The notes beneath the pieces are model-generated. The model saw nothing but the letters and a program-made list of their open reading frames with translations. It made no database searches and had not been told where the DNA came from. A stretch of DNA of 64,000 nucleotides from Oxalobacteraceae bacterium OTU3CINTB1 (GTDB lineage: Bacteria; Pseudomonadota; Gammaproteobacteria; Burkholderiales; Burkholderiaceae_D): contig CP099652.1 of assembly GCA_024123955.1 (NCBI GenBank), positions 124,001-188,000 on the forward strand. The letters run 5' to 3'. Below are positions 48,930-58,075 of the stretch, one piece after another. A program made the position numbers and the translations under genes. How positions within the stretch are numbered: the stretch's first letter is position 1; each line of letters starts with the position of its first letter.

Positions 48930-51131
48930 ATGAATACGCACGCCCGCGCCCACCAGCGTCTCAAACTGAACCAACTCGCCCTCTGCGTGGGACTGGCGAT
49001 GCCCTTCATCGCCCAGGCACAGATCGCCGACCAGAACAGCGCCGTGCTGCCGCAGGTCGAAGTCACGGCCGACAAGATGAGCGACACCACCGAAGGCACC
49101 GGCTCGTACACCACCGGCCGCACCCGCACCGCTTTGCCGCTGGGCCTGTCGCTGCGCGACACACCGCAGTCGGTCTCCGTGGTCACCCAGCAGCGCATCG
49201 AGGACCAGGGCCTGGTGTCGATCACCGATGTCATCAACAACGTCACCGGGGTCTCGGTCAACCAGTACGAAACCAATCGCGCCGGCTTTACCGCGCGCGG
49301 TTTCGACATCACCAATCTGCAAATCGACGGCATCCCGACCACCTGGGAGCAGCCGTGGAGCTCGGGCGAAGTGGCCGGCAGCCTGGCCATTTACGACCGC
49401 GTGGAAGTGGTGCGCGGCGCCACCGGCCTGATGACCGGCGCCGGCAACCCGTCGGCCGCCATCAACCTGGTGCGCAAGCGCGCCACCAGCAAGGAGCTGA
49501 CCGGCTCGGCCGAAATCGGCGTCGGCCGCTTCAGCGAGCGCCGCGCGCTGGTCGACGTGTCGACCCCGCTGACGCAGGCGGGCAACGTGCGCGCGCGCGT
49601 GGTCGGCGAATACCAGGAAGCGGACAGCTGGATGGACTACGCCAGCGACAAGAAAAAGACCATCTATGCAACCGTCGAGACGGACCTGACGCCGAAGACC
49701 TTGCTGTCGGCCGGCTTCAGCCGCCAGGAGACCGATCCGAAAGGCGCGAACTGGGGCGGCCTGCCGTTCTGGTACACCGACGGCACGCGCACCAACTGGC
49801 CGATTTCGAAGACGGCCGCCGCGGACTGGAGCGAGTGGCCGACTTCCTACAACAACGGCTTCGCCAACCTCGAACATACCTTCGACAACGGCTGGAAGGT
49901 GCGCGCCACCTACAGCCACGGCGACCGCAAGAGCGATTCCCACCTGCTGTACCTGTCGGGCGTGCCCGACCGCGTGACCGGCACCGGCATGTTCGCCTTC
50001 TCCGGCTCCTACGTCACCCACACCAGGCAGGACGACGCCGGCCTGCACGCCAGCGGACCGTTCGAGCTGGGCGGGCGCAAGCACGAGGCGGCCTTCGGCT
50101 ACATGCACTCGAAGCAGAAGTTCAACGCCAACAGCCGCGCCGCCGATTTCGGCTCGCAGCCGTCGGACGTGGGCGACTTCAACAACTGGAACGCTGCGGC
50201 CTACCCGAACCCGACCTGGGGTCCGCAGACCTTCTACGAAGGCGGCGTCACCAAGCAGGAAGGCTTGTACGGCGTGGCGCGCTTCTCGCTGGCCGATCCG
50301 CTCAAGCTGATCCTCGGCGCGCGCGTGACCAACTACGAAAAGGACGTCACGCTCAGCTACGCCGCGCCGTACACCATGAAGTACGACAAGGAAGTGACGC
50401 CGTACGCTGGCCTGGTCTACGACCTCAACGACACCTACTCGACCTATGTCAGCTACACGGACATCTTCCAGCCACAGAGCCAGAAGAATTTCGCCGGCGA
50501 CTCGCTCGATCCGGTGGTCGGCAAGAGCTACGAGGGCGGCATCAAGGGCGAGCACTTCGGTGGCCGCCTGAACACCTCGCTGGCCGTGTTCCGCATCAAA
50601 CAGGACAACCTGGCGCAGGAAGCCGGCAACGTAACCCGCCCGGGACAAAGCGTTCCGGAGGTCTACTACCGCGGCGCCGAGGGCGCCACCAGCACCGGCT
50701 TCGAGCTGGAGGTGTCGGGCGAACTGGCGCGCGGCTGGAACGCCACCGCCGGCTACACGCAATTCAAGGCGGAAGAGGCCACGGGCGCCGACTTCAACAG
50801 CATCTATCCACGCAAGCTGTTCCGCGTGTACACCACCTACCAGCTGCCGGGCCAACTGAGCGGCCTGACGGTCGGCGGCGGCGTCAACTGGGAAGGCCGC
50901 ACCTACACGGTCGACCCGTCGGCGCCGGCCAGCACCAACGGTTTGATCGAGCAAGATTCGTTCAGCCTGGTCAACCTGATGGCGCGCTATGACATCACCA
51001 AGCAGCTGTCGGCGCAAGTCAACATCAACAACGCGCTCGACAAGAAACACTTCGGCATGTTCGCCGCGTACGGCGCCATCACTTATGCCGCGCCGCGCAC
51101 CGCGTCGGTGTCGCTGAAGTACCGCTTCTGA
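48930..51131 (+). CDS. TonB-dependent siderophore receptor
   Basis: 733 aa. The signal/leader ends near PFIAQAQI. The plug shows LPLGLSLRDTPQSVSVVTQQ, RIEDQGLVSITDVINNVTGV and VEVVRGATGLMTGAGNPSAA, typical of FhuE/FpvA-type ferri-siderophore receptors, followed by a barrel with GVARFSLADPLKLILGARVT, FQPQSQKNFAGDSLDPVVGK and the final SLKYRF. There is no N-terminal signalling (STN) domain, so surface signalling is not expected. The strong Fur box says iron-repressed. A PepSY-family membrane protein follows after a terminator-like hairpin. Confidence 0.95.
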   Translation: MNTHARAHQRLKLNQLALCVGLAMPFIAQAQIADQNSAVLPQVEVTADKMSDTTEGTGSYTTGRTRTALPLGLSLRDTPQSVSVVTQQRIEDQGLVSITDVINNVTGVSVNQYETNRAGFTARGFDITNLQIDGIPTTWEQPWSSGEVAGSLAIYDRVEVVRGATGLMTGAGNPSAAINLVRKRATSKELTGSAEIGVGRFSERRALVDVSTPLTQAGNVRARVVGEYQEADSWMDYASDKKKTIYATVETDLTPKTLLSAGFSRQETDPKGANWGGLPFWYTDGTRTNWPISKTAAADWSEWPTSYNNGFANLEHTFDNGWKVRATYSHGDRKSDSHLLYLSGVPDRVTGTGMFAFSGSYVTHTRQDDAGLHASGPFELGGRKHEAAFGYMHSKQKFNANSRAADFGSQPSDVGDFNNWNAAAYPNPTWGPQTFYEGGVTKQEGLYGVARFSLADPLKLILGARVTNYEKDVTLSYAAPYTMKYDKEVTPYAGLVYDLNDTYSTYVSYTDIFQPQSQKNFAGDSLDPVVGKSYEGGIKGEHFGGRLNTSLAVFRIKQDNLAQEAGNVTRPGQSVPEVYYRGAEGATSTGFELEVSGELARGWNATAGYTQFKAEEATGADFNSIYPRKLFRVYTTYQLPGQLSGLTVGGGVNWEGRTYTVDPSAPASTNGLIEQDSFSLVNLMARYDITKQLSAQVNINNALDKKHFGMFAAYGAITYAAPRTASVSLKYRF

Positions 51132-51139
51132 CCGGCCAG

Positions 51140-51169
51140 GACCGCGCCCGCGCCGGCGCGGTCTTTTTT
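51140..51169 (+). terminator. intercistronic terminator/attenuator after the siderophore receptor
   Basis: GACCGCGCC (51140-51148) and GGCGCGGTC (51155-51163) followed by T6. It lies 25 bases before the PepSY gene start, so read-through must occur or that gene is expressed at a lower level. Confidence 0.88.
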
Positions 51170-51193
51170 GCTTTCTCATTGTTGGAGGTTACC

Positions 51194-52498
51194 TTGCGCG
51201 CCTTCTGGACTTTGGTTCATCGCTACGCCGGCCTGCTCATGGCCGGCTTTTTGTTTATCAGCGGCGTCACCGGCGCCATCATTTCGTGGGACCATGAGCT
51301 CGACGACGTGCTCAATCCGCACCTGATGGAAGCACACACCGAAGGTCCGGCGTTAGCGTCGCTGGCGCTGGCGCGGCAGGTCGAGGCGCGCTACCCGGAC
51401 GTGCGCGTGTCGTACATTCCGCTGCACGCGCAAAAGGGCGAATCGCTCGCGCTGGGTATCAGTCCGCGCGTCGATCCGGCCACCGGGAAACTGGCCGAAC
51501 CGGGCTTCAACCAGGTCTTTGTCGACCCCGTCAGCGGCGCCGAGCTGGGCAAGCGCGAATGGGGCGCGGTGTGGCCGATCACCAAGGAAACCTTCGTCTC
51601 GTTCCTGTACCGCCTGCATTACACCCTGCACATTCCCGAAATGTGGGGCATCGACCGCTGGGGCATCTGGCTGCTGGGCGGCATCGCCATCATCTGGACC
51701 CTGGATTGCTTCGTCGGCTTCTACCTGACGTTGCCGGTGCGCCGGCGTGGCGCCAATAACGCCGCGCGCGCCATCGCCCGCGACGACATCGCCGGCGACA
51801 AGCCGCTACCGGCCGGCAAATCGTGGCGGCAGCGCTGGCAGCCGGCGTGGAAGGTGCGCTGGAACGGCGGCAGCAACAAGCTCAACTTCGACCTGCACCG
51901 CGCGTTCAGCCTGTGGACCTGGGCGCTGCTGTTCATCCTCGCCTTCACCGCGTTCTCGCTCAACTTGTACAACGAAGTGTTCGCGCCGGTGATGAAGACG
52001 TTCTCGCAGGTCACGCCGACGCCGTTCGACACGCGCCCGATGGCCGACAAGCACCACCCGATCGAGCCGCGCCTGGGCTACGCCGAAGTGATCGAGCGCG
52101 CCAGCAACGAAGCGATCAACCGCAAGTGGGCCGAGCCGGCCGGCGGCGTGTTTTATTCGCAGGAATTCGGCATCTACGGCGTCAGCTTCTTCACGCCCGG
52201 CAACGACCACGGCACCGGCGGCGTCGGCACGGCCGCGCTGTATTACGACGGCGCCGACGGCCGCCTGCTGGGCGACCGCCAGCCATGGAAGGGCACGGCG
52301 GCGGACATCTTCCTGCAAGCCCAGTTCCCGCTCCATTCTGGCCGCATTCTCGGCCTGCCGGGCCGGATCCTGATCTCGTTCATGGGCGTAGTCGTCGCCA
52401 TGCTGAGCGTCACGGGCGTGATCATCTGGTGGCGCAAGCGCGCCTCGCGCGTAACGGTAGCGCAAAAGCGCCAGCGCCCGGTCCTCGTTGCCGATTAG
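51194..52498 (+). CDS. PepSY-associated transmembrane protein (iron-uptake accessory)
   Basis: 434 aa. The likely start is TTG at 51194, five bases after GGAGG; the TTG at 51179 lies upstream of that site and is rejected. Four hydrophobic segments: ~12-32 (AGLLMAGFLFISGVTGAIIS), ~155-178, ~232-255 and ~390-412 (ILISFMGVVVAMLSVTGVII). The PepSY region includes HRYAGLLMAGF, EMWGIDRWGIWLLGGIAIIW and FDLHRAFSLWTWALLFILAF. Such proteins follow siderophore receptors and are thought to assist siderophore reduction or release at the inner membrane (PiuB/FoxB-like). The rare start plus the attenuator imply low expression. Confidence 0.87.
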   Translation: MRAFWTLVHRYAGLLMAGFLFISGVTGAIISWDHELDDVLNPHLMEAHTEGPALASLALARQVEARYPDVRVSYIPLHAQKGESLALGISPRVDPATGKLAEPGFNQVFVDPVSGAELGKREWGAVWPITKETFVSFLYRLHYTLHIPEMWGIDRWGIWLLGGIAIIWTLDCFVGFYLTLPVRRRGANNAARAIARDDIAGDKPLPAGKSWRQRWQPAWKVRWNGGSNKLNFDLHRAFSLWTWALLFILAFTAFSLNLYNEVFAPVMKTFSQVTPTPFDTRPMADKHHPIEPRLGYAEVIERASNEAINRKWAEPAGGVFYSQEFGIYGVSFFTPGNDHGTGGVGTAALYYDGADGRLLGDRQPWKGTAADIFLQAQFPLHSGRILGLPGRILISFMGVVVAMLSVTGVIIWWRKRASRVTVAQKRQRPVLVAD

Positions 52499-52501
52499 AT
52501 A

Positions 52502-52593
52502 CTCCGGGGTCAGGTCCACCATTTCTACAGGAGCTCAGCCTTGCCGGGCTATACAGACCAGGCCGTGTAGAAAAAGTGGACCTGACCCCGGAG
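52502..52593. repeat. palindromic element E of the GGGGTCA family
   Basis: 33-base arms at 52502-52534 and 52561-52593. The outer 18 (CTCCGGGGTCAGGTCCAC) pair perfectly and the inner part mostly. The arm sequence is nearly that of element C. It lies 4 bases after the PepSY-protein stop. Confidence 0.85.
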
Positions 52594-52604
52594 TTGTTGG
52601 GACG

Positions 52605-52636
52605 AAAAAAAACCGGGAGCTTGCTCCCGGTTTTCA
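52605..52636. terminator. bidirectional terminator, mainly for ahpF
   Basis: AACCGGGAGC (52611-52620) and GCTCCCGGTT (52623-52632) around TT. Eight A on the left give T8 for minus-strand ahpF transcripts; TTTTC follows on the plus side. Confidence 0.9.
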
Positions 52637-52653
52637 TTTGATGCCGCGGTTGC

Positions 52654-54249
52654 TTACGCGGTCATCGCGTGCTTCTCGGCGGATTCCTCGACCACTTCCT
52701 CGTCGTCCGAGCGGATCAGGTGGTCGAAGGCCGACAACGCCGCCTTCGCGCCTTCGCCGGTGGCGATGATGATCTGCTTGTACGGCACCGTGGTGACGTC
52801 GCCGGCGGCGAACACACCCGGAATCGAGGTCTGGCCACGGGCGTCGACTTCGATCTCGCCGTGGCGCGACAACGCCAAGGTGCCCTTGAGCCACTCGGTG
52901 TTCGGCACCAGGCCGATCTGCACAAACACGCCTTCGAGCTCGACCTTTTTCGCTTCGCCCGACACGCGGTCGTTGTAGCTCAGGCCGTTGACGATCTTGC
53001 CGTCGCCGTGGATCTCGGTGGTCTGCGCCGAGGTGATCACGGTGACATTGGCCAGGCTGCGCAGCTTGCGTTGCAGGACCGCGTCGGCGCGCAGCTCGGC
53101 GCCGAATTCGATCAACGTCACATGCTTGACCAGGCCGGCCAGGTCGATCGCCGCTTCGACGCCGGAGTTGCCGCCGCCGATGACCGCCACGCGCTTGCCC
53201 TTGAACAGCGGACCGTCACAGTGCGGGCAGTAGGCGACACCGTGGTTGCGGTATTCCTTTTCGCCCGGCACGTTGATTTCGCGCCAGCGGGCGCCGGTCG
53301 CCAGGATCACCGACTTGGCCTTCAAGGTCGCGCCGGTGGCGGTGGTGATCTCGATCAGCTTGCCCGGCACCAGGCTGGCGGCGCGCTGCGTGTTCATGAT
53401 GTCGACTTCGTATTCCTTGACGTGCTGCTCGAGCGCCACGGCGAATTTCGGACCGTCGGTTTCCTTGATCGAGATGAAGTTCTCGATCGCCAGGGTGTCG
53501 AGCACCTGGCCGCCGAAACGCTCGGCCAGCACGCCGGTCTTGATGCCTTTGCGGGCGGCGTACACTGCCGCTGCGGCGCCGGCGGGACCGCCGCCGACGA
53601 TCAGCACGTCGAACACGTCCTTCTTGCTCAGCTCGGCCGCCTGACGGGCGCCGGCGTTGGTGTCCAGCTTGGCCAAAATCTCTTCGACATTCGTGCGGCC
53701 CTGGCCGAAATGCTCGCCGTTCAGGAACATCATCGGCACCGCCATGATCTGGCGTTCTTCCACTTCTTTCGGGAACACGCCGCCGTCGATGGTCGTGACC
53801 TTGATGCGTGGGTTAATCACCGACATCGCGTTGAGCGCCTGCACCACTTCCGGGCAATTGTGGCAGGTCAGCGAGATGAAGGTTTCGAAGGCGTAATCGC
53901 CGTCGAGGTTGCGGATCTGTTCGATGACGGCGTCGTCGAACTTGATGGTGTGGCCGCCAACTTGCAGCAATGCCAGCACCAGCGAGGTGAATTCGTGGCC
54001 CATCGGGATGCCGGCGAAACGCACGCCGATATCGGTGCCGGGGCGGTTGATGCTGAACGACGGCTTGCGCTCGGCGTCGTCGGTGCGCTTGACGAGGGTG
54101 ATCTTGTCGCTCAACAGGACGATTTCCTGGAGCAGTTCTTCCATCTCGCGGGCCTTGGCGCTGTCGTCGAGCGATGCGACGATCTCAATCGGTTGCACCA
54201 CTTTTTCCAGGTAGGTTTTCAACTGGGCTTTGAGATTTGCATCCAACAT
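52654..54249 (-). CDS. ahpF: alkyl hydroperoxide reductase subunit F
   Basis: 531 aa. The N-terminal double thioredoxin-fold domain carries CHNC (about residues 127-130, [20 protein letters not shown]). The flavoprotein part has [20 protein letters not shown], the dithiol [11 protein letters not shown] (~340-343), [20 protein letters not shown] and [16 protein letters not shown]. It passes electrons from NADH to AhpC. Complete and of normal length (E. coli 521). Ribosome site AAAGGAAG. It follows ahpC with 111 bases between, including a stem-loop. The C-terminus has an acidic extension ([17 protein letters not shown]). Confidence 0.97.
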   Translation of the reverse strand: MLDANLKAQLKTYLEKVVQPIEIVASLDDSAKAREMEELLQEIVLLSDKITLVKRTDDAERKPSFSINRPGTDIGVRFAGIPMGHEFTSLVLALLQVGGHTIKFDDAVIEQIRNLDGDYAFETFISLTCHNCPEVVQALNAMSVINPRIKVTTIDGGVFPKEVEERQIMAVPMMFLNGEHFGQGRTNVEEILAKLDTNAGARQAAELSKKDVFDVLIVGGGPAGAAAAVYAARKGIKTGVLAERFGGQVLDTLAIENFISIKETDGPKFAVALEQHVKEYEVDIMNTQRAASLVPGKLIEITTATGATLKAKSVILATGARWREINVPGEKEYRNHGVAYCPHCDGPLFKGKRVAVIGGGNSGVEAAIDLAGLVKHVTLIEFGAELRADAVLQRKLRSLANVTVITSAQTTEIHGDGKIVNGLSYNDRVSGEAKKVELEGVFVQIGLVPNTEWLKGTLALSRHGEIEVDARGQTSIPGVFAAGDVTTVPYKQIIIATGEGAKAALSAFDHLIRSDDEEVVEESAEKHAMTA

Positions 54250-54283
54250 GATTTTTTCTTCCTTTTTACAAATATTTAGGCGT

Positions 54284-54311
54284 ATGCCGGGCCGGACGCC
54301 CGGTCCGGCAT
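54284..54311 (-). other. stem-loop between ahpC and ahpF
   Basis: ATGCCGG (54284-54290) pairs with CCGGCAT (54305-54311), extended by further G/C pairs with one mismatch, and no T-tract follows. It may let ahpC mRNA accumulate above ahpF. Confidence 0.55.
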
Positions 54312-54360
54312 CGCGGTAACTACTTGTGTGCTGCGTGCTTCAAGCGCTCAGCTTTACAAC

Positions 54361-54924
54361 TTAGATCTTGCCGACCAGGTCCAGCGATGGGGTCAGGGTC
54401 GCTGCGCCTTCGGTCCATTTAGCTGGGCACACTTCGCCTGGGTGGGAAGCGACGTACAGGGCGGCTTTGACTTTGCGCAGCAGTTCCGACGCGTCGCGGC
54501 CGATGCCGTTGTCGTGCACTTCCATCACTTTGATCTGGCCTTCCGGATTGATGACGAAGGTACCGCGCAGTGCCAGGCCTTCTTCTTCGATCATGACTTC
54601 GAAGTTGCGCGACAGGGTGCCGGTCGGGTCGCCGATCAGCGGGTAGTTCACTTTTTTGATCGCGTCCGAGGTGTCGTGCCATGCTTTGTGCGCGAAGTGG
54701 GTGTCGGTCGACACGCCGTACACTTCCACGCCCAGCTTGGCGAATTCAGGCTGGTGATCGGCCAGGTCTTCCAGTTCGGTTGGGCAAACGAAGGTGAAGT
54801 CGGCTGGGTAGAACATCAGAACCGACCACTTGCCCTTCAGGGATTCGTCGCTCACGTCGATGAACTTACCGTTAGCGTATGCGGTTGCCTTGAATGGTTT
54901 TACATGGGTATTGATCAGAGACAT
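54361..54924 (-). CDS. ahpC: alkyl hydroperoxide reductase subunit C (peroxiredoxin)
   Basis: 187 aa from the ATG at 54924 ([20 protein letters not shown]). Typical 2-Cys peroxiredoxin of the AhpC/Prx1 class: peroxidatic C47 in [20 protein letters not shown], resolving C166 in [10 protein letters not shown], and the GGLG-like/YF-like C-terminal SLDLVGKI tail as in E. coli AhpC. It reduces H2O2 and organic peroxides with AhpF as electron donor. Promoter with OxyR-like site upstream, ribosome site GAGGAAACC. The upstream in-frame extension to 55014 is rejected because it crosses the promoter. Confidence 0.98.
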   Translation of the reverse strand: MSLINTHVKPFKATAYANGKFIDVSDESLKGKWSVLMFYPADFTFVCPTELEDLADHQPEFAKLGVEVYGVSTDTHFAHKAWHDTSDAIKKVNYPLIGDPTGTLSRNFEVMIEEEGLALRGTFVINPEGQIKVMEVHDNGIGRDASELLRKVKAALYVASHPGEVCPAKWTEGAATLTPSLDLVGKI

Positions 54925-54962
54925 TGTGGTTTCCTCGTGGGGTTGTGAATCATTGAGACGCC

Positions 54963-55028
54963 AGTGTACGGGTTTTTCGCCCATATGCAAAATTGATTGT
55001 TCCAATAGTTTCAATTTGTTTTAACTAT
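54963..55028 (-). promoter_or_regulatory. ahpC promoter with OxyR-like site
   Basis: On the minus strand, tetrads ATAG, AAAT, ATTG, CAAT at exact N7 spacing (55028 down to 54992) match the OxyR ATAG-N7-CTAT-N7-ATAG-N7-CTAT pattern at 12 of 16 positions. TTTGCA (54991-54986), a 17-base spacer and TACACT (54968-54963) abut it, as expected for an OxyR-activated promoter. Confidence 0.6.
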
Positions 55029-55114
55029 GACGCCTGCATGGGGGATAGCTATTATCGCCGTTTCGGCCAGGCGCCGCGCGCGCCTTATTTTTCAGACACG
55101 ATTGCTCCCCACCA

Positions 55115-55217
55115 CCCCGGGGGTCAGTGCCGACATTCGGACATTGACAACGAACTGAGGAACTCTTTGGACGAACAAAAGTTCCCAAATGTCCGAATGT
55201 CGGACCTGACCCCGGGG
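55115..55217. repeat. palindromic element F of the GGGGTCA family, with nested stem
   Basis: Outer arms ~55115-55146 and 55186-55217 (CCCCGGGGGTCAG... / ...CTGACCCCGGGG) share CGACATTCGGACATT. A second inner stem (GGAACT near 55159 / AGTTCC near 55180) lies in the loop. It ends 2 bases before the stop codon of the EAL protein gene. Confidence 0.82.
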
Positions 55218-55218
55218 T

Positions 55219-57993
55219 TTATTGGGCCGATTTGAGGAAGGCGTCGAAATCGTCGGCCGGCATCGGCTTGGCGAACAGGTAGCCCTGCCCGTAGTCGCAG
55301 CCGGCGGCGGCCAGCAGATCGCGCTGCTCGGGCGTCTCCACCCCCTCGGCGATCACCTTCAAGCCCAGCTTGTGCGCCATGACGATGATCGCGCCCGACA
55401 AGGCCATGTCGCTCGAGTCGGCCGCCAGGTTGCGCGTGAACGAGCGGTCGATCTTCAGATAGTCGATGTCGAATTTCTTCAGGTACGACAGCGACGAGTA
55501 GCCGGTGCCGAAGTCGTCCAGCGCGACCTGGATGCCGGCGTCGCGCAATTGCAGCAGCTTGTTGCTGACGGCCGTGTTGGCGTCGAGCAGCAAGCCTTCG
55601 GTGATTTCCACCACAAGCGATTGCCCCGGCAAGTCCAGCGCCCGCAGATGGTCGATCCAGCCCTCATAGCAACCATCCTCGCGCTGGAACTCCAACGGCG
55701 ACTGGTTGATGCTGACCTGGAAATCCGGGTGGTGCTCACTGCGCCAGCGCCGCACCCACTGCGCCGATTCGCGGAACACCCATTCGCCGATGTCGCAAAT
55801 CAAGCCGCTCGCCTCGGCCAGCGGGATGAATTCCAGCGGACTGACGAGGCCGCGCTGCGGGTGGTTCCAGCGGATCAACGCCTCGGCCTTGTGGATGCGA
55901 CCGCTCTCGAGGTGCACGATGGGCTGGAAGTACAGCGCGAACTGTTCGCCGGCGAGCGCGCCGCGCAGGTCGTTGGTCAGGCGCATGCGGTTGAGCGCGG
56001 CCACCTGCAAGGTCGGCGTGAAGAAGCTGTAGCGGTTGCGACCGGCGCCCTTGGCCGCGTACATCGCCTGGTCGGCGTTCTTGAGCAGGTCGCCGATGTC
56101 GAGCGCGTCGTCCGGGTATAGGGTGATGCCGATGCTGGCCGAGACGAACGCCTGCTCCTGCCCCAGCGCGAACGGCGCGCGCAGGCTGTCGATGATCTGC
56201 TGGGCGATGCGCTCGACGCGGTCGGTCTGGCCCAGGGTGGACAGGATGACGGTGAACTCGTCGCCGCCGAGCCGGGCCACGGTGTCGGACTTGCGCACGC
56301 AGGCGCCGATGCGGCGCGCCGCGTCCACCAGCAGGATGTCGCCCTGGTGGTGGCCGAGCGTGTCGTTGACTTCCTTGAAGTGGTCGAGGTCGATGAACAG
56401 CACGGCCAGGCTGGAGCGCTCGCGCTTGCAGACCACGATGTCGTGCGCCAGCCGGTCGTGGAACATGCGGCGGTTGGGCAGCTGCGTCAGGGTGTCGAAG
56501 TTGGCCTGCTGCCAGATCAGGGTCTCGCTCTGCTTCTTGGCCGTGACGTCCTCGATCATGCACAGGTGGTGCGGCTGGCTGGCGGCCTCGGTGTCGAGCA
56601 CGGTGATCGACATGTCGACCCAGGCCATGTCGCCGTTGGGAAGGTATATGCGGCTGGCGGCCTTGAAGCCGGTCGATTGCTGCGCCGTCAGCATGGCCAT
56701 CTGCGCCTTGATCTGGGCGGCGTCGTCCGGATGGGCGATGTCGAGCCACTTGCCGGCGCGCAGCTCCTGCTGCGAGCGGCCGACGATGTCGAGGTAGCGC
56801 AGGTTCAGGTCGCGGTATTCGTAGCTGACCGAGTCGACCAGCGCGATGCCCAGCGGCGAGGCCTCGAACATGGTGCGGAAGCGCTGCTCGCCCTTGCGGA
56901 TGGCGTCGAGCGCGCGCTTGCGTTCGCGCGCCAGCAGGCTGAAGTGGACGGCCGCCGCCAGCACCAGCGCCAGCGCGACCGCGCCCAGCACCCGGTACAG
57001 CCACGCCAGGCTGGCGCGCTTGTTGTCGCCGTCGTACAGGAAGCCGTCGAAGCTGACCGCCTTGGGCAGCATGCCCAGCCCGGCGTAGACGTCGGCGATG
57101 TGGCGCCAGCGCTCCGGGTTCATGTAGCCGATCTCGACGAGCACCGGCTGCACCAGCCCCACCATCTGGCGCGCCTCGTACAGCAGGTGCTGGCGGTCGT
57201 TGCGGCGCGAGTACTTGTTGAGGATCAGGTCGACCGTCTCCTCCTGGTGGCTCATCGCCCATTGCCAGCCGCGCATGGTGGCGGCGCGGAAGGCGCGCAC
57301 CCGCTCCGGATGGCTGGCGATCTCGCGCTCGCTGGTGAACAGGTTGTCGCCGTAGAAGTCGATGCCGACCGCGCGCGGGCTGTAGATATCGTATGGAAAG
57401 CCGACCCGGTCGAACAGGTCGGGCTCGTTGGTGGTGTAGACGGCCATGGCGTCGACCCGGCCCTCGATCAGGTCGTGCGGATCGAAGCTGGGCGCCAGGC
57501 GCTGGATGCTGCCGACCGGCACGCCCTCCTTGGCCAGGTAGGCCAGCAATTCGTCGGCGTTGCCGGCTTCGTCGGTGAGCGAGCCGATCATCGCCCGCTT
57601 GCCGATCACGCGGCGGATGTCGGGCTCGCCGCCGGACTGGCGCATCGCCAGGCCGTACGGCGAATGCTGGAAGATCACGCCCAGCACCACCACCGGCTTG
57701 CCGGCCAGCCGCGCCAGCAGCAGGCTGCTGCCGGCGACGCCGTATTCGGCCTTGCCGGACAACACATCGCGCTCGGCCTCGTTGCCGTCCCCGCCCTCGA
57801 GGATGCGCACGTCGAGCCCGGCGTCGCGGTAATAGCCCTGCTCGAGCGCGGCGTAGTAGCCGGCGAACTGGAATTGGTGCAGATGCTTGAGCCGCAGCGT
57901 GACTTTATCCTGCGCGACGGTCGGCGCGGCGGCCAGCAACAGCACAAGCAGGGAGAGGATGGCGCGAAGAATGGCGCGTGAGCGGGATGGCAC
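55219..57993 (-). CDS. NMT1-type sensor with PAS, GGDEF and EAL domains
   Basis: 924 aa from the GTG at 57993 (AGGACC upstream); the frame is open further upstream but without a start signal. A signal peptide (RAILSLLVLLLAAAPTVAQD) leads a periplasmic NMT1/THI5-like ligand-binding domain (~30-320: LKHLHQFQFAGYYAALEQGY, GLAMRQSG). One TM (~330-350) follows, then PAS (~370-485), GGDEF (~490-655, with ARLGGDEFTVIL near 575) and EAL (~660-915, with EALIRWNHP near 701 and DDFGTGYSSLSYLKKF). Both catalytic motifs look intact, so it may make or degrade cyclic di-GMP in response to a small periplasmic ligand, perhaps pyrimidine-like. Confidence 0.92.
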   Translation of the reverse strand: MPSRSRAILRAILSLLVLLLAAAPTVAQDKVTLRLKHLHQFQFAGYYAALEQGYYRDAGLDVRILEGGDGNEAERDVLSGKAEYGVAGSSLLLARLAGKPVVVLGVIFQHSPYGLAMRQSGGEPDIRRVIGKRAMIGSLTDEAGNADELLAYLAKEGVPVGSIQRLAPSFDPHDLIEGRVDAMAVYTTNEPDLFDRVGFPYDIYSPRAVGIDFYGDNLFTSEREIASHPERVRAFRAATMRGWQWAMSHQEETVDLILNKYSRRNDRQHLLYEARQMVGLVQPVLVEIGYMNPERWRHIADVYAGLGMLPKAVSFDGFLYDGDNKRASLAWLYRVLGAVALALVLAAAVHFSLLARERKRALDAIRKGEQRFRTMFEASPLGIALVDSVSYEYRDLNLRYLDIVGRSQQELRAGKWLDIAHPDDAAQIKAQMAMLTAQQSTGFKAASRIYLPNGDMAWVDMSITVLDTEAASQPHHLCMIEDVTAKKQSETLIWQQANFDTLTQLPNRRMFHDRLAHDIVVCKRERSSLAVLFIDLDHFKEVNDTLGHHQGDILLVDAARRIGACVRKSDTVARLGGDEFTVILSTLGQTDRVERIAQQIIDSLRAPFALGQEQAFVSASIGITLYPDDALDIGDLLKNADQAMYAAKGAGRNRYSFFTPTLQVAALNRMRLTNDLRGALAGEQFALYFQPIVHLESGRIHKAEALIRWNHPQRGLVSPLEFIPLAEASGLICDIGEWVFRESAQWVRRWRSEHHPDFQVSINQSPLEFQREDGCYEGWIDHLRALDLPGQSLVVEITEGLLLDANTAVSNKLLQLRDAGIQVALDDFGTGYSSLSYLKKFDIDYLKIDRSFTRNLAADSSDMALSGAIIVMAHKLGLKVIAEGVETPEQRDLLAAAGCDYGQGYLFAKPMPADDFDAFLKSAQ

Positions 57994-58075
57994 TAGGGGT
58001 CCTGGAGCGAAAGAGCTAGGCAAATTGTATCCGCTCCGCACCCTTTTCCGGTGCTTTATGACATCTCGTTGGTAC

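Noticed and set aside
51179..51193. TTG at 51179 as start of the PepSY protein
   Set aside because: It lies upstream of the GGAGG that correctly serves the TTG at 51194.
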